Below, piece after piece: positions 1 to 9,888 of a stretch of 64,000 bases of DNA (position 1 is its first letter; every line of letters starts with the position of its first letter). The DNA comes from Sordaria brevicollis. Its lineage: Eukaryota > Ascomycota > Sordariomycetes > Sordariales > Sordariaceae. Position numbers and translations under genes: made by a program. The stretch covers positions 558,001-622,000 of the forward strand of contig JAUTDP010000003.1 in the NCBI GenBank assembly GCA_033439795.1, in the 5' to 3' direction. The notes below the pieces were generated by a model, which saw only the letters and a list, made by a program, of their open reading frames with translations, was not told where the DNA came from and ran no database searches.

Positions 1-815
1 GGTTACATAAGGTACATCAATATGGACGAAGTGCATTTGTGTTGGCCGTCACTAATATTGGTATCCTTTGTTCGACTTCACTTTTGTCCTGGTTTGATGA
101 ACCAACAGAAACTGGATCTTAGGGACTGAAGATGGAGGTCATGGAACCAATGAGGAAGCCGCCAACAAGAGCAACATGGAGAAAACTGTATGGTTCAAGT
201 TATCGGTTACAAAACGTGGGAATACTTTCCATCAATGGTCTAACGCAAGTGTTGGGTATATAGTTTCTAGCATACACCCGTTGCTTCTGATTTTCCTTTC
301 CCAAACTACCCACAATCAACCGCCATACAATCGAACTTGGGTGTGGAATTTCTTTAAGTAGAGATCCTTGAAGTTTGGTTTTTGTTTTTATACATCCCTT
401 ATTTTTGGTGAAAGCTCGAATCATGTGATTTTAGATTTGCAAACTCTGATGACTCAATCAGTTTGAGTCAAACTTCTTCTTGATGGAGAGCTCAGCCAAA
501 GCAATGAACGTGTCTCAGCAAATCTTGTAGCAAGCTCTACATCGGCCATTGCAGTCACCGATAAACCATGAAATGCACCAAACATGCAAGCATAAGGCGG
601 ACTTTTGTTTGGAAGATAGAGGGACACACTTATGTGTGTCAAACCTGTATGTCCAGGCATCACTAGAGACGAGACAACTATATCCATAAACAGGATAAAC
701 GCCAGCTGCGCATATAAACCTAGGCAACCACTGTTGCTTCAGCCTCCTCGGTCCATCGACAATTGTTAATCCCTGGTTTACTCAAAAACAACACTTAAAT
801 CTCACTTGGCCCATA
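1..815. other. Unassigned sequence, no gene recognised
   Basis: Mixed-composition DNA with only short open frames (longest about 77 codons), none with recognisable protein motifs. It lies outside the inverted repeat that bounds the adjacent degraded element and is not TA-rich like it. It may be decayed intergenic sequence or the edge of a gene outside the window. Confidence 0.5.
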
Positions 816-833
816 CCAGCGATCGATTCAAAA
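816..833 (+). repeat. Left terminal inverted repeat of relic 1
   Basis: CCAGCGATCGATTCAAAA. It is perfectly complementary to 4414-4431. The next base differs between ends (T here, C on the other arm), after which AAAA-rich sequence continues. Confidence 0.75.
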
Positions 834-3800
834 TAAAACAAAATTTTTTTTCGGCCGTTTTGTTTTGTTTTGTTTAAATGACTATGGTTTTGTATAAACT
901 ACTACCTATTTTGTTTTGTTTTATATATTTTGGATCGGGTAACATATTTTTCCGGTCCCGAAATATACGTAAATACACACTTCTATCAACTAAACCGGTA
1001 CTATTATATAATAAATACACGCGGATAAAATACACGAATATATTATTGGGAAATATATTTCATTACCTACTCCCTATCTTCTTCTAATTAGGTTAAATCG
1101 AATCCTTCCAACCGACCCTATAATTTCAAACTTAATAATTTATTAATAGTATCGTCGTTCAACCTATACCTTTGCAATAAGAAGATCAATTTAATTAAAT
1201 TAAATACCCTTTTATATTCGTTAAATATAAATAGGATTAATAAATAATTAAATATTATTATAATTAAATAGGAGTATTTACCTTCGTTCTAAATTTATTA
1301 AATAAGAAGATTAGTAACCGGTTAGGGATCCTCCTTTAAATATTAGGCAAATTCGTTATCAAAACCGGGTCGCGATATTAGGGTCGAATAATAATTTAGA
1401 ATTATTAATTTATATAAATTGTCGTTCTTTTATAAAAACGTCGGCGGGGAAGAGGGGGGCTTAATAATAGTAATAGTAATATTATAAGCGAATTCGCAAT
1501 ATTAATACTCCTTACAATAAATATTCTTTATATTATTAATAATTTTCCCTACTTTTAATTTAGAAATATTCTTTTCGATTTACTTCCTTTTATAGCCGGG
1601 GTAAAAAACTATAGCAATTTAATATAACGTTAATTTACCTATAAGCTCTTTATATTTTTCGAATTTAATAATCGTATAATCGAAGTTATACCGGATAAAT
1701 AAGTAATTAGTAATTAAAAATTGAAGAAGGGGGGGAAATTTAATTTAGCTACTATTAATATAATTACTATAATTAGCAATACGTTAACTACTAACTGTAT
1801 TAACCGTACGTTAAGTATTAAATTAGTTACTAAATTAACCGCTAATTATACGTTAAGTGTAAAATAAATTGGTAAGAGGAATTCGACCGCTAATAAAAGG
1901 AAATAAAATTATTAGTAAGTAATTAATACGTTATAATAAATTAAGCAAATTTATATTATATCCTTTTAAATAACGTAATAGAATTTTAGCGCGGGTAGGT
2001 CGCTATAATTAAAATTGATTACTAATATTAATAGAGAGTGCGTAGCGGGGTAGATCGAAGGCGTTATCCTCTTCTTCCTTTTTTTCCTCCTTTTTATTAA
2101 AATTCTTATTCGCTATTTCCTTATTATTATTAATTTTATTACCCGCCGTAATCCGTTCGTTAAATAATTTTCGATAATATTTTAAATCCTTTAATATTTA
2201 ATAGAGCGTCGTATATATTATAGGGAAATAAAATTTATATTATTCGAAAATTTTAATCGTTTTTTTAAACGGTTCGAAGATACGAACAATATAAGTAAAT
2301 ATATCCTAATCTTCTTTCGTTAATATATCCTCCGTTAGAATACATTTCTTTTTATTAAATTAATATAAATTCTATTAGTAATAAATATCTATAACCGGTC
2401 GTAATTCGATAGCGCGCTAAATTATAAAATAAACCGAATTCTATCGGGTATTATTATTATTAATAAGAATAGTAGTATTAACGTTAGAATCGAAAAGAAC
2501 GTCGCTATATTTTTTCTACTTAGTATTTATTAGTTTATTTTTAGTAATCTCTTCGAAGCGGTCCCTACGTTAAGGAGAACGGCGAACGAATATATTAATA
2601 TTTCGATATTTACTAATAGCGCCCTACTTCCTCTATTCCTTAATAACGGTATTTTCTTTTTAGGTAGTAAAATATTTATCCCCTATTCGAATTATAATAC
2701 GAATATCCCCCTCGATAAATATTTTGGCGGTAAAGTTAAGGATATAGTCAAAATAATATAAACGTAACCGAGCCTTTAATTAATCGAGGGTATATTAGTT
2801 TATTAGGAAATTGTTATTAGAATAGAGCTTTTTAACTAGAAAATTTATATAAATATCGTTAGAATCGACGTTATTATAATTGAAATAATTAATATGCAAT
2901 TAAATTTAAATTTAATTATAGTTAGTATTAGTTAACCCCTATCGATCGAATATACCGTATAATTCGGCGCTGATATTTATACCGTTATACCCCCCTTTAA
3001 TATAGTAAATATTAAGTAAATAATTACGTAAGACCCGGGTATTATTAATATAATAGATATATATACCTAAGAGGGTATATTTATTATTAAAGGTTTAAAG
3101 GTCGAAGGTAATATACTTCTTAAAGGGAAATTTAAGTAGTTTATTTTAGATGGCTATAGAAGTAAGAATATATTTATAATCGACCTATTTTTTAACTGTA
3201 ACTCCGTTTTATAGTAACGATTTAATTACTAAATTTAAGTTAAGAAAATAAAGAAGTTAGCGGAAAACCGGATTAGAAATAATAGTAAAAAGTATATTAT
3301 AATCTACTAGTTAATTAAGTAATAATTCCCTAAAGGTATTACTAACCGGCTTTATAACGGAAACCCGATTAATTTTATAAGTTATTATAATTTAATTTAA
3401 TATAATCTAGATTATAGTCTTTATATATTTAGCGGCTAGTCCCTCTACTTTTTTATTAATATTATAAGTATCTTTAAAGTAATCGATAGCGCCGCTAGTA
3501 GAATTGCCGGTATAAATAGAATCGTAGCTATTGTACAATTAAACTTGGCTAATAATCTTGCAATTGCTATCCCTATCGATATATTATTTAAAGAGTTAAA
3601 TACCGTATTTGCTAATAGAGGAGGTGCGCGGCTTCTTCTTATTAAGCTACGATTCGATGGTATACTCCCTATTCTTATATTTAATTCGAGGAAGCTTGTT
3701 AATTTGGAGGGGTAATTAATAACGAGTTAGTTTGGTACTTTAAAATAGCCGTAATCTTTATATAAAATAACGTATTTGGTTAGCGGGAGTGCGGGCTATC

Positions 3801-4413
3801 TCTTTAATATAAGAAAAAATATTAGTATTATAGGCTTTGATAAAGTTAAAGGTAGGTCGAAGAGGGGGGGGGGGTGATAGGGGGAGTTGTAGCGCTAGTA
3901 GTGTTATTAATAGTATTAATAGGGGGAGTTGGGTTAGTTATATTGTTGTAAAAGTAAGGTGGTAAGGGGGAGGGGGAGGAAAGAAAGAAGGTAAAATATT
4001 TAAAAGAGTAAAGAATGGGAGGGTGTAATGAGGTTATAGTATAGGGTGTAGGGTATAGTATATAATAGAGTATAGATTTATAATACTAAGGGAGATTATT
4101 AGTATTTAACCGAGTCGATTAATATAGAGATTAGCGACTAATACCCTTGCAAATCCCTTGTAACTCTATGAAAATTACCCCGGTACGCTACCGGGAGTAG
4201 CGTTTTCACAGCTCATTTGAATGTCCTCATTTCGAAGTCTATAATATGCGAATAGCCGGTTTGTATAGGTAAAAAATACCTCCTATTATGTTCAGAGCCG
4301 AAGACTGCTGGTTTTGGATATTTTGGTAAAATTACCCGAAGCCGTTTTGCTGGGATTTTAGCGGTTTTGTTTTGTTTTGTTTTGTTTTATTTTGTTTTGT
4401 TTTGAATCTTTTG

Positions 4414-4431
4414 TTTTGAATCGATCGCTGG
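4414..4431 (-). repeat. Right terminal inverted repeat of relic 1
   Basis: Reverse complement of 816-833, all 18 bases matching. It is followed directly by cctatatag, which doubles as the likely TATA element of the first gene of the paralogue array. Confidence 0.75.
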
Positions 4432-4433
4432 CC

Positions 4434-4440
4434 TATATAG
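4434..4440 (+). promoter_or_regulatory. Putative TATA element of array gene A
   Basis: TATATAG lies 131 bp upstream of the ATG at 4571. Array gene E also has a TATA-like element (9758-9763) 131 bp before its ATG. It touches the end of the transposon relic, so the element appears to have inserted at the core promoter. Confidence 0.45.
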
Positions 4441-4570
4441 ACATTGAAGCGAGCCTACACACGCAAGATATCCGGTTATTAGCAACAGCAGCCTACCTAC
4501 CCCGACGGTACCTATCTACAACCCAGTGGCTTCTCCTCCCACCGAGCCCGAAGAAAGTACCTAAACAAAA

Positions 4571-4999
4571 ATGCTGGACTTGAAGACATCCCCGAGATCC
4601 ATAGAAATTTTTACCGGCGAATCTTCCGAAAACCATCCTTCGGAATGGGATTCCTTCTGGAGAACACTCTTATACGACCCACGATGGATATCGACAACAG
4701 GCTACATCCCCTGCAACCCGAACCCGCCTTATGACGCCGATTTAGGTCCTCTTGGCACCTGGTGGCTCGATCTTCGATACGTCAAAGGCGGTCCAGGCGA
4801 GCGGGAGGTGGCAGACAAGACCAATGCTGCGCTTAACATCCTGGAGGGTTTGGGTTTCACGCTCACACGTACCATTAAATGGGTGAATGATAAGACACGT
4901 CATATAATGGAATGGGACACGTATCACTTCGAGAAGCAGTATTCATCCCGTCCTAAGGGTTTACCGGACTTGAAGTTGCTGGAGAAGATTGAGTGGTAG
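4571..4999 (+). CDS. Array paralogue A, uncharacterised; C-terminal tail lost by frameshift
   Basis: 142-residue intronless protein of unknown function, the first of seven related plus-strand genes. It has the array signature: W-x2-F-W-x2-L at about residues 26-33, W-x3-T-x-Y at about 38-44, then a helix ending A-L-N-I-L-E-G-L-G-F. It most resembles E and F. The ORF stops in the sequence KIEW, where gene E reads on through IEWEKY into an acidic tail. In gene A an acidic tail is still readable in another frame to 5119, so this copy seems shortened by a frameshift. It begins 139 bp from a transposon relic whose end abuts its putative TATA box. No catalytic residues, signal peptide or membrane span are visible. 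It may still be expressed; the sequence does not decide this. Confidence 0.6.
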   Translation: MLDLKTSPRSIEIFTGESSENHPSEWDSFWRTLLYDPRWISTTGYIPCNPNPPYDADLGPLGTWWLDLRYVKGGPGEREVADKTNAALNILEGLGFTLTRTIKWVNDKTRHIMEWDTYHFEKQYSSRPKGLPDLKLLEKIEW

Positions 5000-5119
5000 A
5001 GGGGGAAGCGCCCGAACCAGTGGTGAAGACGAAGTTGGAGAACGAGGAAGAGCAAGTCGGTGATGAGCATTTCGAAGACAGGATGGAGGAAGCGTCTGGG
5101 AATTGGATATCTACCTAGT
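4988..5119 (+). pseudogene. Out-of-frame acidic tail remnant of array gene A
   Basis: A frame two bases on from the gene A frame reads through the gene A stop and on to a TAG at 5117-5119. It is rich in Glu and Lys (for example KLENEEEQVGDE), matching the acidic C-termini of array genes E and F. It looks like the original C-terminus disconnected by an indel. Confidence 0.45.
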
Positions 5120-5693
5120 TTTGCGTCGCTACAGTAATGACCGGAAGTTCTTGCCTCTCGTCAACCTGCCGATGTGAATGTCTCCTGCCGGCGTCAAAGT
5201 TTTTCCACGTGATGAGAAGATGCAAGGAGAAAGTCAGAGGACCAAGTGCTGATGTTTGTGAGGCATTGTGTGCATGATACATGTCGTCGAAAGAACTTCA
5301 GCTTTGTAGGGTGTTTGAACATAATCTACCTTTGATTGACCTTGACTTGATTTCTTGCAGTGACTGAAACCCAGATTTTCGATGACCGTGCCAGAAAACC
5401 TGTAGTTGTTGCTGAATGGAAGCAACAAATCGAGCTCCAAACAATAGGATAGAAAAGGAACATAGAGGACCTCTTCTACGAGACATACAAACTCTCCAGC
5501 ATGTAGACCTGAGAATAGAAGATTGGCATCTGAGACATTCTGTGATCAGCGTGTCTACATATACATTCAGACTGCCCGCCAGACACTTCCCGTCATCTTC
5601 CTTAGGCAGCCTAAAGAGAACCTAAAATTTGGTCCATTCTTCAGAATAGTAGTCACAGAATCCAACTGCAAATAGTGGACAGCAATCGGCAAA
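5120..5693. other. Spacer between array genes A and B
   Basis: No recognisable gene. Contains the presumed promoter of gene B, with a TATA-like catatacat near 5556-5564, about 130 bp before the gene B ATG. Confidence 0.4.
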
Positions 5694-6311
5694 ATGTCCG
5701 ACCATCGAAATCGATTTGTAACACCTGCTCCATTACTGCTGTCCGACTCTCCAAGTCCCCCACCCTCCGAACCTCGCTCCATCACTCCAGATGACGAGGA
5801 GGAAGAGCCTAGAGTAAGGTCACTTAATATCTTTCTTTGGAACGACAAACTAGAAACACCGGGCGGCATCCCTAGAGATGAAGATGGCCAAGTAAACGGT
5901 TCATTCCGGCACCTCGTCTCCCAGCGCTACTTCCAATGGAAGATATTCTTCTCCACTCTCTTCCACGGCAAAGATTCTCGATGGGAAGACTTTACATGCT
6001 ATGATGAGCATGAAATTATCTTTCATAAGGACGTCGATATACCCGGGGTGCGTTACCCAATTGCGGTCGTGTTCAGGTCCACCGGAATCTACATGTTTGA
6101 GACCCAAGAAGACGCGAGAGAAATGGAAAATGCCGCCAAGAAGATTCTAAAGGCGTTGGAGTTCCGAGAAGGACTGATGAACACAAAAGAGATTTCGGAT
6201 TGTGAGATGCATTGGGGGTATCCTGAGGGACGACCGGTGGCGGATGTTATGTTGCTTACTGAAGAGTTCTGGAAAAGATTCGAAACACCTACAACGCCAG
6301 AGGTGGAGTAA
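5694..6311 (+). CDS. Array paralogue B, uncharacterised fungal protein
   Basis: 205-residue intronless protein. Residues 1-40 are Pro/Ser-rich and then acidic (DDEEEE), probably disordered. The shared core follows: a beta-like strand RSLNIFLW, W-x2-F-F-x2-L, W-x3-T-x-Y (WEDFTCY), then AAKKILKALEF and the C-terminal EMHWGYPEGRPVADV...EEFWKRF. The last motif groups B with D and G, while A, E and F form a second subgroup. The ATG has a good AAA context. The 3' flank at 6459-6495 matches that of gene F. No family I know fits and no function is assigned. Confidence 0.7.
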   Translation: MSDHRNRFVTPAPLLLSDSPSPPPSEPRSITPDDEEEEPRVRSLNIFLWNDKLETPGGIPRDEDGQVNGSFRHLVSQRYFQWKIFFSTLFHGKDSRWEDFTCYDEHEIIFHKDVDIPGVRYPIAVVFRSTGIYMFETQEDAREMENAAKKILKALEFREGLMNTKEISDCEMHWGYPEGRPVADVMLLTEEFWKRFETPTTPEVE

Positions 6312-7485
6312 GTTATACTGGTGAAGAACGGGAAGCAAATGGTACCAGGTGTTGACGGCAATTGGGATTAATAAGGATGATCCTCCCTCTATGGTGACTG
6401 AAGAATAGCATACAGGATGCATGAGGTGGTGACAGCGTTGCCGTTGTCGGCGTTTGGGTATCTTGCAAGAAGGATGGAGGATTTCCTTTGCTCTTCAAAA
6501 AGCGGATGATGGCCATTTGATGTACAAAATCGAAGTGTCCGTTGGTCAAATTAGTTCACATGTTGAGTCTACACCAACGCACTACCTGCCGCGTAAAGAC
6601 AGAACCCGCAGAGATATACGTCAACCACGCACGATGTGCATACTTCCACATATCGCGAATAGGTACATTATGTACCTTTCCTTGCCGAGGTTGGTTGAAG
6701 AAAACTTTGAACGCCTCTGTTCTCGATGGCTTACTTAACCACCACTCGGTCGCCTTCCATGGCTCAACACTCAGAGGACACTCAACACTTGAACCTTCAT
6801 CCCAAGCAAATCTCTCCGCCAAACAACAATCTCGCAGTTACCTCTACGAACCATGATCATGCAGAACCTGCAATGTGGCGGCATCCGGTAGTGCTACTCA
6901 ACGCAGCACTCCTTCTTCTACTCCCCAGCTACATCAACCTGGAAGGCGAGACGGTTGAAGAAGAGGAAAGTCTGGTCCAGAAAGTAGAGATTTCTGAAGG
7001 CTAGGTGCGTGGCGATCTTGTGGTTAGCAGGAGCAGATTTATGACAGAGAAAGTGAAAGCTGGTCTTTTGTTGTTATCATGGCAAGTGTCAGGTTGAGGC
7101 AATTGCTTAAACACATCCCGTTGGTCTTGCAGTTGACATGTTGAACATCACCCACATCACTAACGCAACCTTTTTGATCGGACCAGCAAAACATATTTGG
7201 CCGAAACGAAGACAACAATTACATTCAAGCCGTGTCTGTGTTAGGTTTCGCTTGTATCATCATTGAACATACATTGCAGGTAAGTTGATGGGAAAGAGGA
7301 TACCACAGTCGCATGTCCAGTTAGCTGATACAACATCTTTGGACAGACAGAAATCATGGAAGATACATCTACAAGCTGGTCCAATAGCAGTGAAGAAGAA
7401 ATCGAAGAGTTCATGCCGGATATTCAAGATTTTATGGACTTGCTCATCACCAACAAGTTCAACCGTCGTTCCGGTCCATTCCGCC
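6312..7485. other. Spacer between array genes B and C, possible decayed copy
   Basis: No gene that I can support. 6459-6495 is the 3'-flank block shared with gene F. A 92-codon ORF at 6726-7004 ends in an acidic stretch (EEEESLV) like the tails of other copies. A frame at 7356-7465 begins MEDTSTSW and is also acidic. Both could be debris of a lost copy or of the N-terminus of gene C. Confidence 0.35.
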
Positions 7486-7908
7486 ATGGCTCATACATAC
7501 TACGAATGGGCACAACCAGGCGCGAATCGCGCACTCGGCAAAACCCTCGACATAGTCATCGCCGGAGAAAAACCCATGGACCCTGCGCGATTTCGACAAT
7601 GGACACACTACTTCGACACCCTCATCTCCGCTCCCATGTGGCAATTCCTTACAGGCTACAGTTCTCGGTATCTGACACGCGATGAGGGTTGCGACGATGA
7701 TGCAGTACTTCAGCAAAACCTTACTGTCCGATTTCAGCAATCAGACTGTGATGTCGCGAGCCAATACGCAGTGGAGCAGAAAGCAGGCGAAAAAGAGAAT
7801 ATTGCATCAAAAATCGAACAAAAAAAACCTTCTTTTGGGGTATATATAGCCATTGTTCAGCACCTGTCATCAACCAACCACGGCAGCTCAATCCGGCTGC
7901 CCGGCTAG
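7486..7908 (+). pseudogene. Array paralogue C, C-terminally truncated, running into a tRNA gene
   Basis: From the ATG at 7486 the frame gives about 140 residues. The first 110 or so align clearly with gene D: KTLDIVIAG versus KTLTIYIYG, W-x2-Y-F-D-T-L versus W-x2-F-F-D-A-L, and WQFLTGYSSRY versus WQALTSYSIRY. After the sequence KENIASKI the conserved I-L-x2-L-G-F helix and the C-terminal FW motif are missing. The frame then runs through unrelated sequence and stops inside the tRNA-Lys gene (7899-7986). The open frame extends upstream to 7285, but that part is not alignable, so I take 7486 as the start. This is a broken member; it could still yield a truncated protein. Confidence 0.55.
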
Positions 7909-7986
7909 CTCAATCGGTAGAGCGTGAGACTCTTAAGGAGACACTCCGTAATCTCAAGGTTGTGGGTTCGACCCCCACGTCGGGCT
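7899..7986 (+). tRNA. tRNA-Lys (anticodon CTT), with a 15-nt intron
   Basis: Acceptor arm GCCCGGC (7899-7905) pairs with GTCGGGC (7979-7985) with one G-U pair. D-arm A box TAGCTCAATCGGTAGAGC, anticodon stem TGAGA/TCTCA with loop CTCTTAA giving anticodon CUU, and B box GGTTCGACCCC are all present. A 15-nt insertion follows position 37, the canonical place for a nuclear tRNA intron; removing it leaves 73 nt. It lies in the paralogue array between copies C and D and overlaps the end of the truncated copy C frame. A short T-run suitable for Pol III termination follows at 8012-8017. Confidence 0.93.
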
Positions 7987-8093
7987 CAATTCCCGATGTT
8001 CGATAACATCTCTTTTTTGCGTTTTTTTTTGGGTCTTGCTTCTCATCTGTTCATCTCTATCTTCTCCTTGGGGTCGTACTTGCTGTTCCTGAA

Positions 8094-8101
8094 CCCCCCC
8101 C

Positions 8102-8133
<32 letters not shown>

Positions 8134-8134
8134 T
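8094..8134 (+). repeat. C16-T25 homopolymer junction
   Basis: Sixteen C residues (8094-8109) followed directly by twenty-five T residues (8110-8134). The tract is entirely pyrimidine on the plus strand. Exact lengths of such runs are prone to sequencing error. Confidence 0.85.
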
Positions 8135-8994
8135 GTGTTGGATAGAACCGCGGCTTCGTGTTTGGTAGCATTTTGGATTTGGTATAAGGCACTTTTCAGC
8201 ATGCATGAGGAGGGAATTTGATGGTGTATGATGAGGAAGTAGCGTTGAAATTTTTGGATGAATAAAAGATGAACTTGACAGAAAATTTTGACTCGATCTC
8301 TTGCCGGTGATATATGTGAATCTCAAAGCGTCTCTTCACTCTTCTCTGACTTCACAACTCATAGTCATAAAGTATGTGTTGACAATCTTGTATCAGCTTG
8401 GGTTTGACACCCGACGGGGCCTTTCGACGGCGAACATCATGGAAGTGTGTTGGCCAAACTCGTCGAGGACGCCTGGTATACAACCGCTGCAGAATGATAG
8501 CAAGTGGTTGCGATATGTACACATATGTATGCATTACCCGGCACGAATGGACATGTTACAACCAGCAGGTTGGACTCCTGAGGGAAATGATGGTCATTGA
8601 TGAAGAGATGAAGCAGGTGGTAAAAGCACGTAAGAAAGTGGTACACAGCGAAGGTTGGATTTATTTGATTGAACTTCTTTCAACCCCCTTACCTCTATAC
8701 ATACATGCGCCTCGTGTATGTCAGGTAGACACTGCTCTATAGTCTTTCCCAAAAAGTGGTATGATCTTTATTTTAATGTTTCATACTCTGCTGCTTGACA
8801 CACTTGATAAACGCTCGTTGATTAACCCTCGAGGCCGGTGGTTACGTTGCGTCAGGTGTGTCATATGAGAAGAGCGGTTGGCTCGTGAATTATTCCTCGG
8901 GTCTTTATAAATGCGTCGGTGTTTCTCTGGGAAGCCCACTGTTCCGCTTCACTCCTTGAACAACACGGAAATACTTTCCTACCCCATTCACAAC
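8135..8994. other. Spacer before array gene D; TATA box at 8906-8911
   Basis: No recognisable gene; a 114-codon ORF at 8398-8742 has no family features. TATAAA at 8906-8911 is the likely core promoter of gene D. It overlaps the upstream in-frame ATG at 8911, which argues against that ATG being used. Confidence 0.4.
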
Positions 8995-9462
8995 ATGAGC
9001 TACTACTACCCATCCCAACAATACCTGTATCAACCGGCTATACCTCCTCGCCTACGCCGCGCAAAAACCCTCACCATTTACATATACGGACATGGCAGTC
9101 TCAGCATCGCAGAATACCACGCTTGGAATAATTTCTTTGATGCCCTTATTAGTAATCCCAATTGGCAAGCGCTCACGTCTTACAGCATTCGTTACTCTCA
9201 GCGAGAGAACTCTTATAACGAAGATGCAGCACTTCACTCGACGCGCAGGGCCCGGTTCCAGTCAGAGAATTGCTTTTGGACCCAGAATGAGGTGGAGGAA
9301 AGTGCAGATTTTGCACAAAGAATTTTGATTGAACTTGGATTTTGTCAACCGCTGAGGTTTGAATCGACGGGGTATAATTTGGATATGGCGTGGCGAAATG
9401 CTGGGACTGTTCCCGATGCGGGAAGGTTGGAGAGTGAGGACTTTTGGAGGTTGTTTGGGTAG
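8995..9462 (+). CDS. Array paralogue D, uncharacterised fungal protein
   Basis: 155-residue intronless protein from the ATG at 8995 (ACA ATG context). An in-frame ATG at 8911 sits on a TATAAA box and is rejected. Tyr/Gln/Pro-rich N-terminus, then KTLTIYIYG, W-x2-F-F-D-A-L, WQALTSYSIRY, a Cys-containing variable segment, AQRILIELGF and a C-terminus with M-A-W and EDFWRLF. It is the closest relative of the truncated copy C and shares the B/D/G type ending. The last residues form the FW-x2-[LF] motif, so this copy is complete and has no acidic tail. Function unknown; no membrane or secretion signal is seen. Confidence 0.7.
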   Translation: MSYYYPSQQYLYQPAIPPRLRRAKTLTIYIYGHGSLSIAEYHAWNNFFDALISNPNWQALTSYSIRYSQRENSYNEDAALHSTRRARFQSENCFWTQNEVEESADFAQRILIELGFCQPLRFESTGYNLDMAWRNAGTVPDAGRLESEDFWRLFG

Positions 9463-9888
9463 TAAGATGACCGGGGGTAAACGGTAGTTTGGTGCGAGAA
9501 GGAAATTATCTTTGTTCTCGAGGAGAGTGTTTTTTGACACTTGATAGACACTCAATCACACAGTTCTGTTGGTTCGACGGTTTCCGTGTTCACTTGACAA
9601 ACAAACCGTTCGACCTTTGAGGATGGAACCAACATCACTTCCTGACAATAGTGGATGATGTCTACAAACTTGACAACCGCTCATGTGATACTGAGTGACA
9701 TATGTGATAAGTGCTCACTCTTAACCCATCCAGCGCTTAACTGGGATTTGGACAGTTTATAAGACACCTTCTTTCCGATGCCTTCGACATCCTCCACTTA
9801 AACACATCCTCAACCAGAACAAACGCTCTCCTCTATCGCATTCAAATTTGCCCAACACCCATCCAGTCCCAGCAAAGGTTCATACACG
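9463..9888. other. Spacer D-E with shared 3'-flank block and TATA-like element
   Basis: 9543-9588 resembles 10629-10671 and 11847-11887: GATAGA, then TGTTGG, then TTCCNTGT. TATAAG at 9758-9763 lies 131 bp before the gene E ATG. CT-rich sequence follows it. Confidence 0.5.

Larger units (their letters stand above)
816..4431. mobile_element. RIP-degraded transposon relic with 18-bp terminal inverted repeats
   Basis: The interior (about 880-4330) is extremely TA-rich, with stops in every frame, as expected after repeat-induced point mutation. Its ends are marked by a perfect 18-bp inverted repeat at 816-833 and 4414-4431. Outside the repeats lie near-identical 6-bp sequences, cccata (810-815) and cctata (4432-4437), differing by one C/T transition, so a possible target-site duplication. 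TTTTG-rich tracts lie just inside both ends. One short plus-strand stretch (3140-3208) reads like the D-G-x-x-S region of a pogo-type DDE transposase, but this is weak. The family is therefore unassigned. A cut-and-paste DNA transposon is inferred from the inverted repeats. Confidence 0.7.

Noticed and set aside
8911..8994. Upstream ATG of array gene D at 8911
   Set aside because: The ATG overlaps the TATAAA element (8906-8911), so transcripts should start after it. 8995 fits the other copies.
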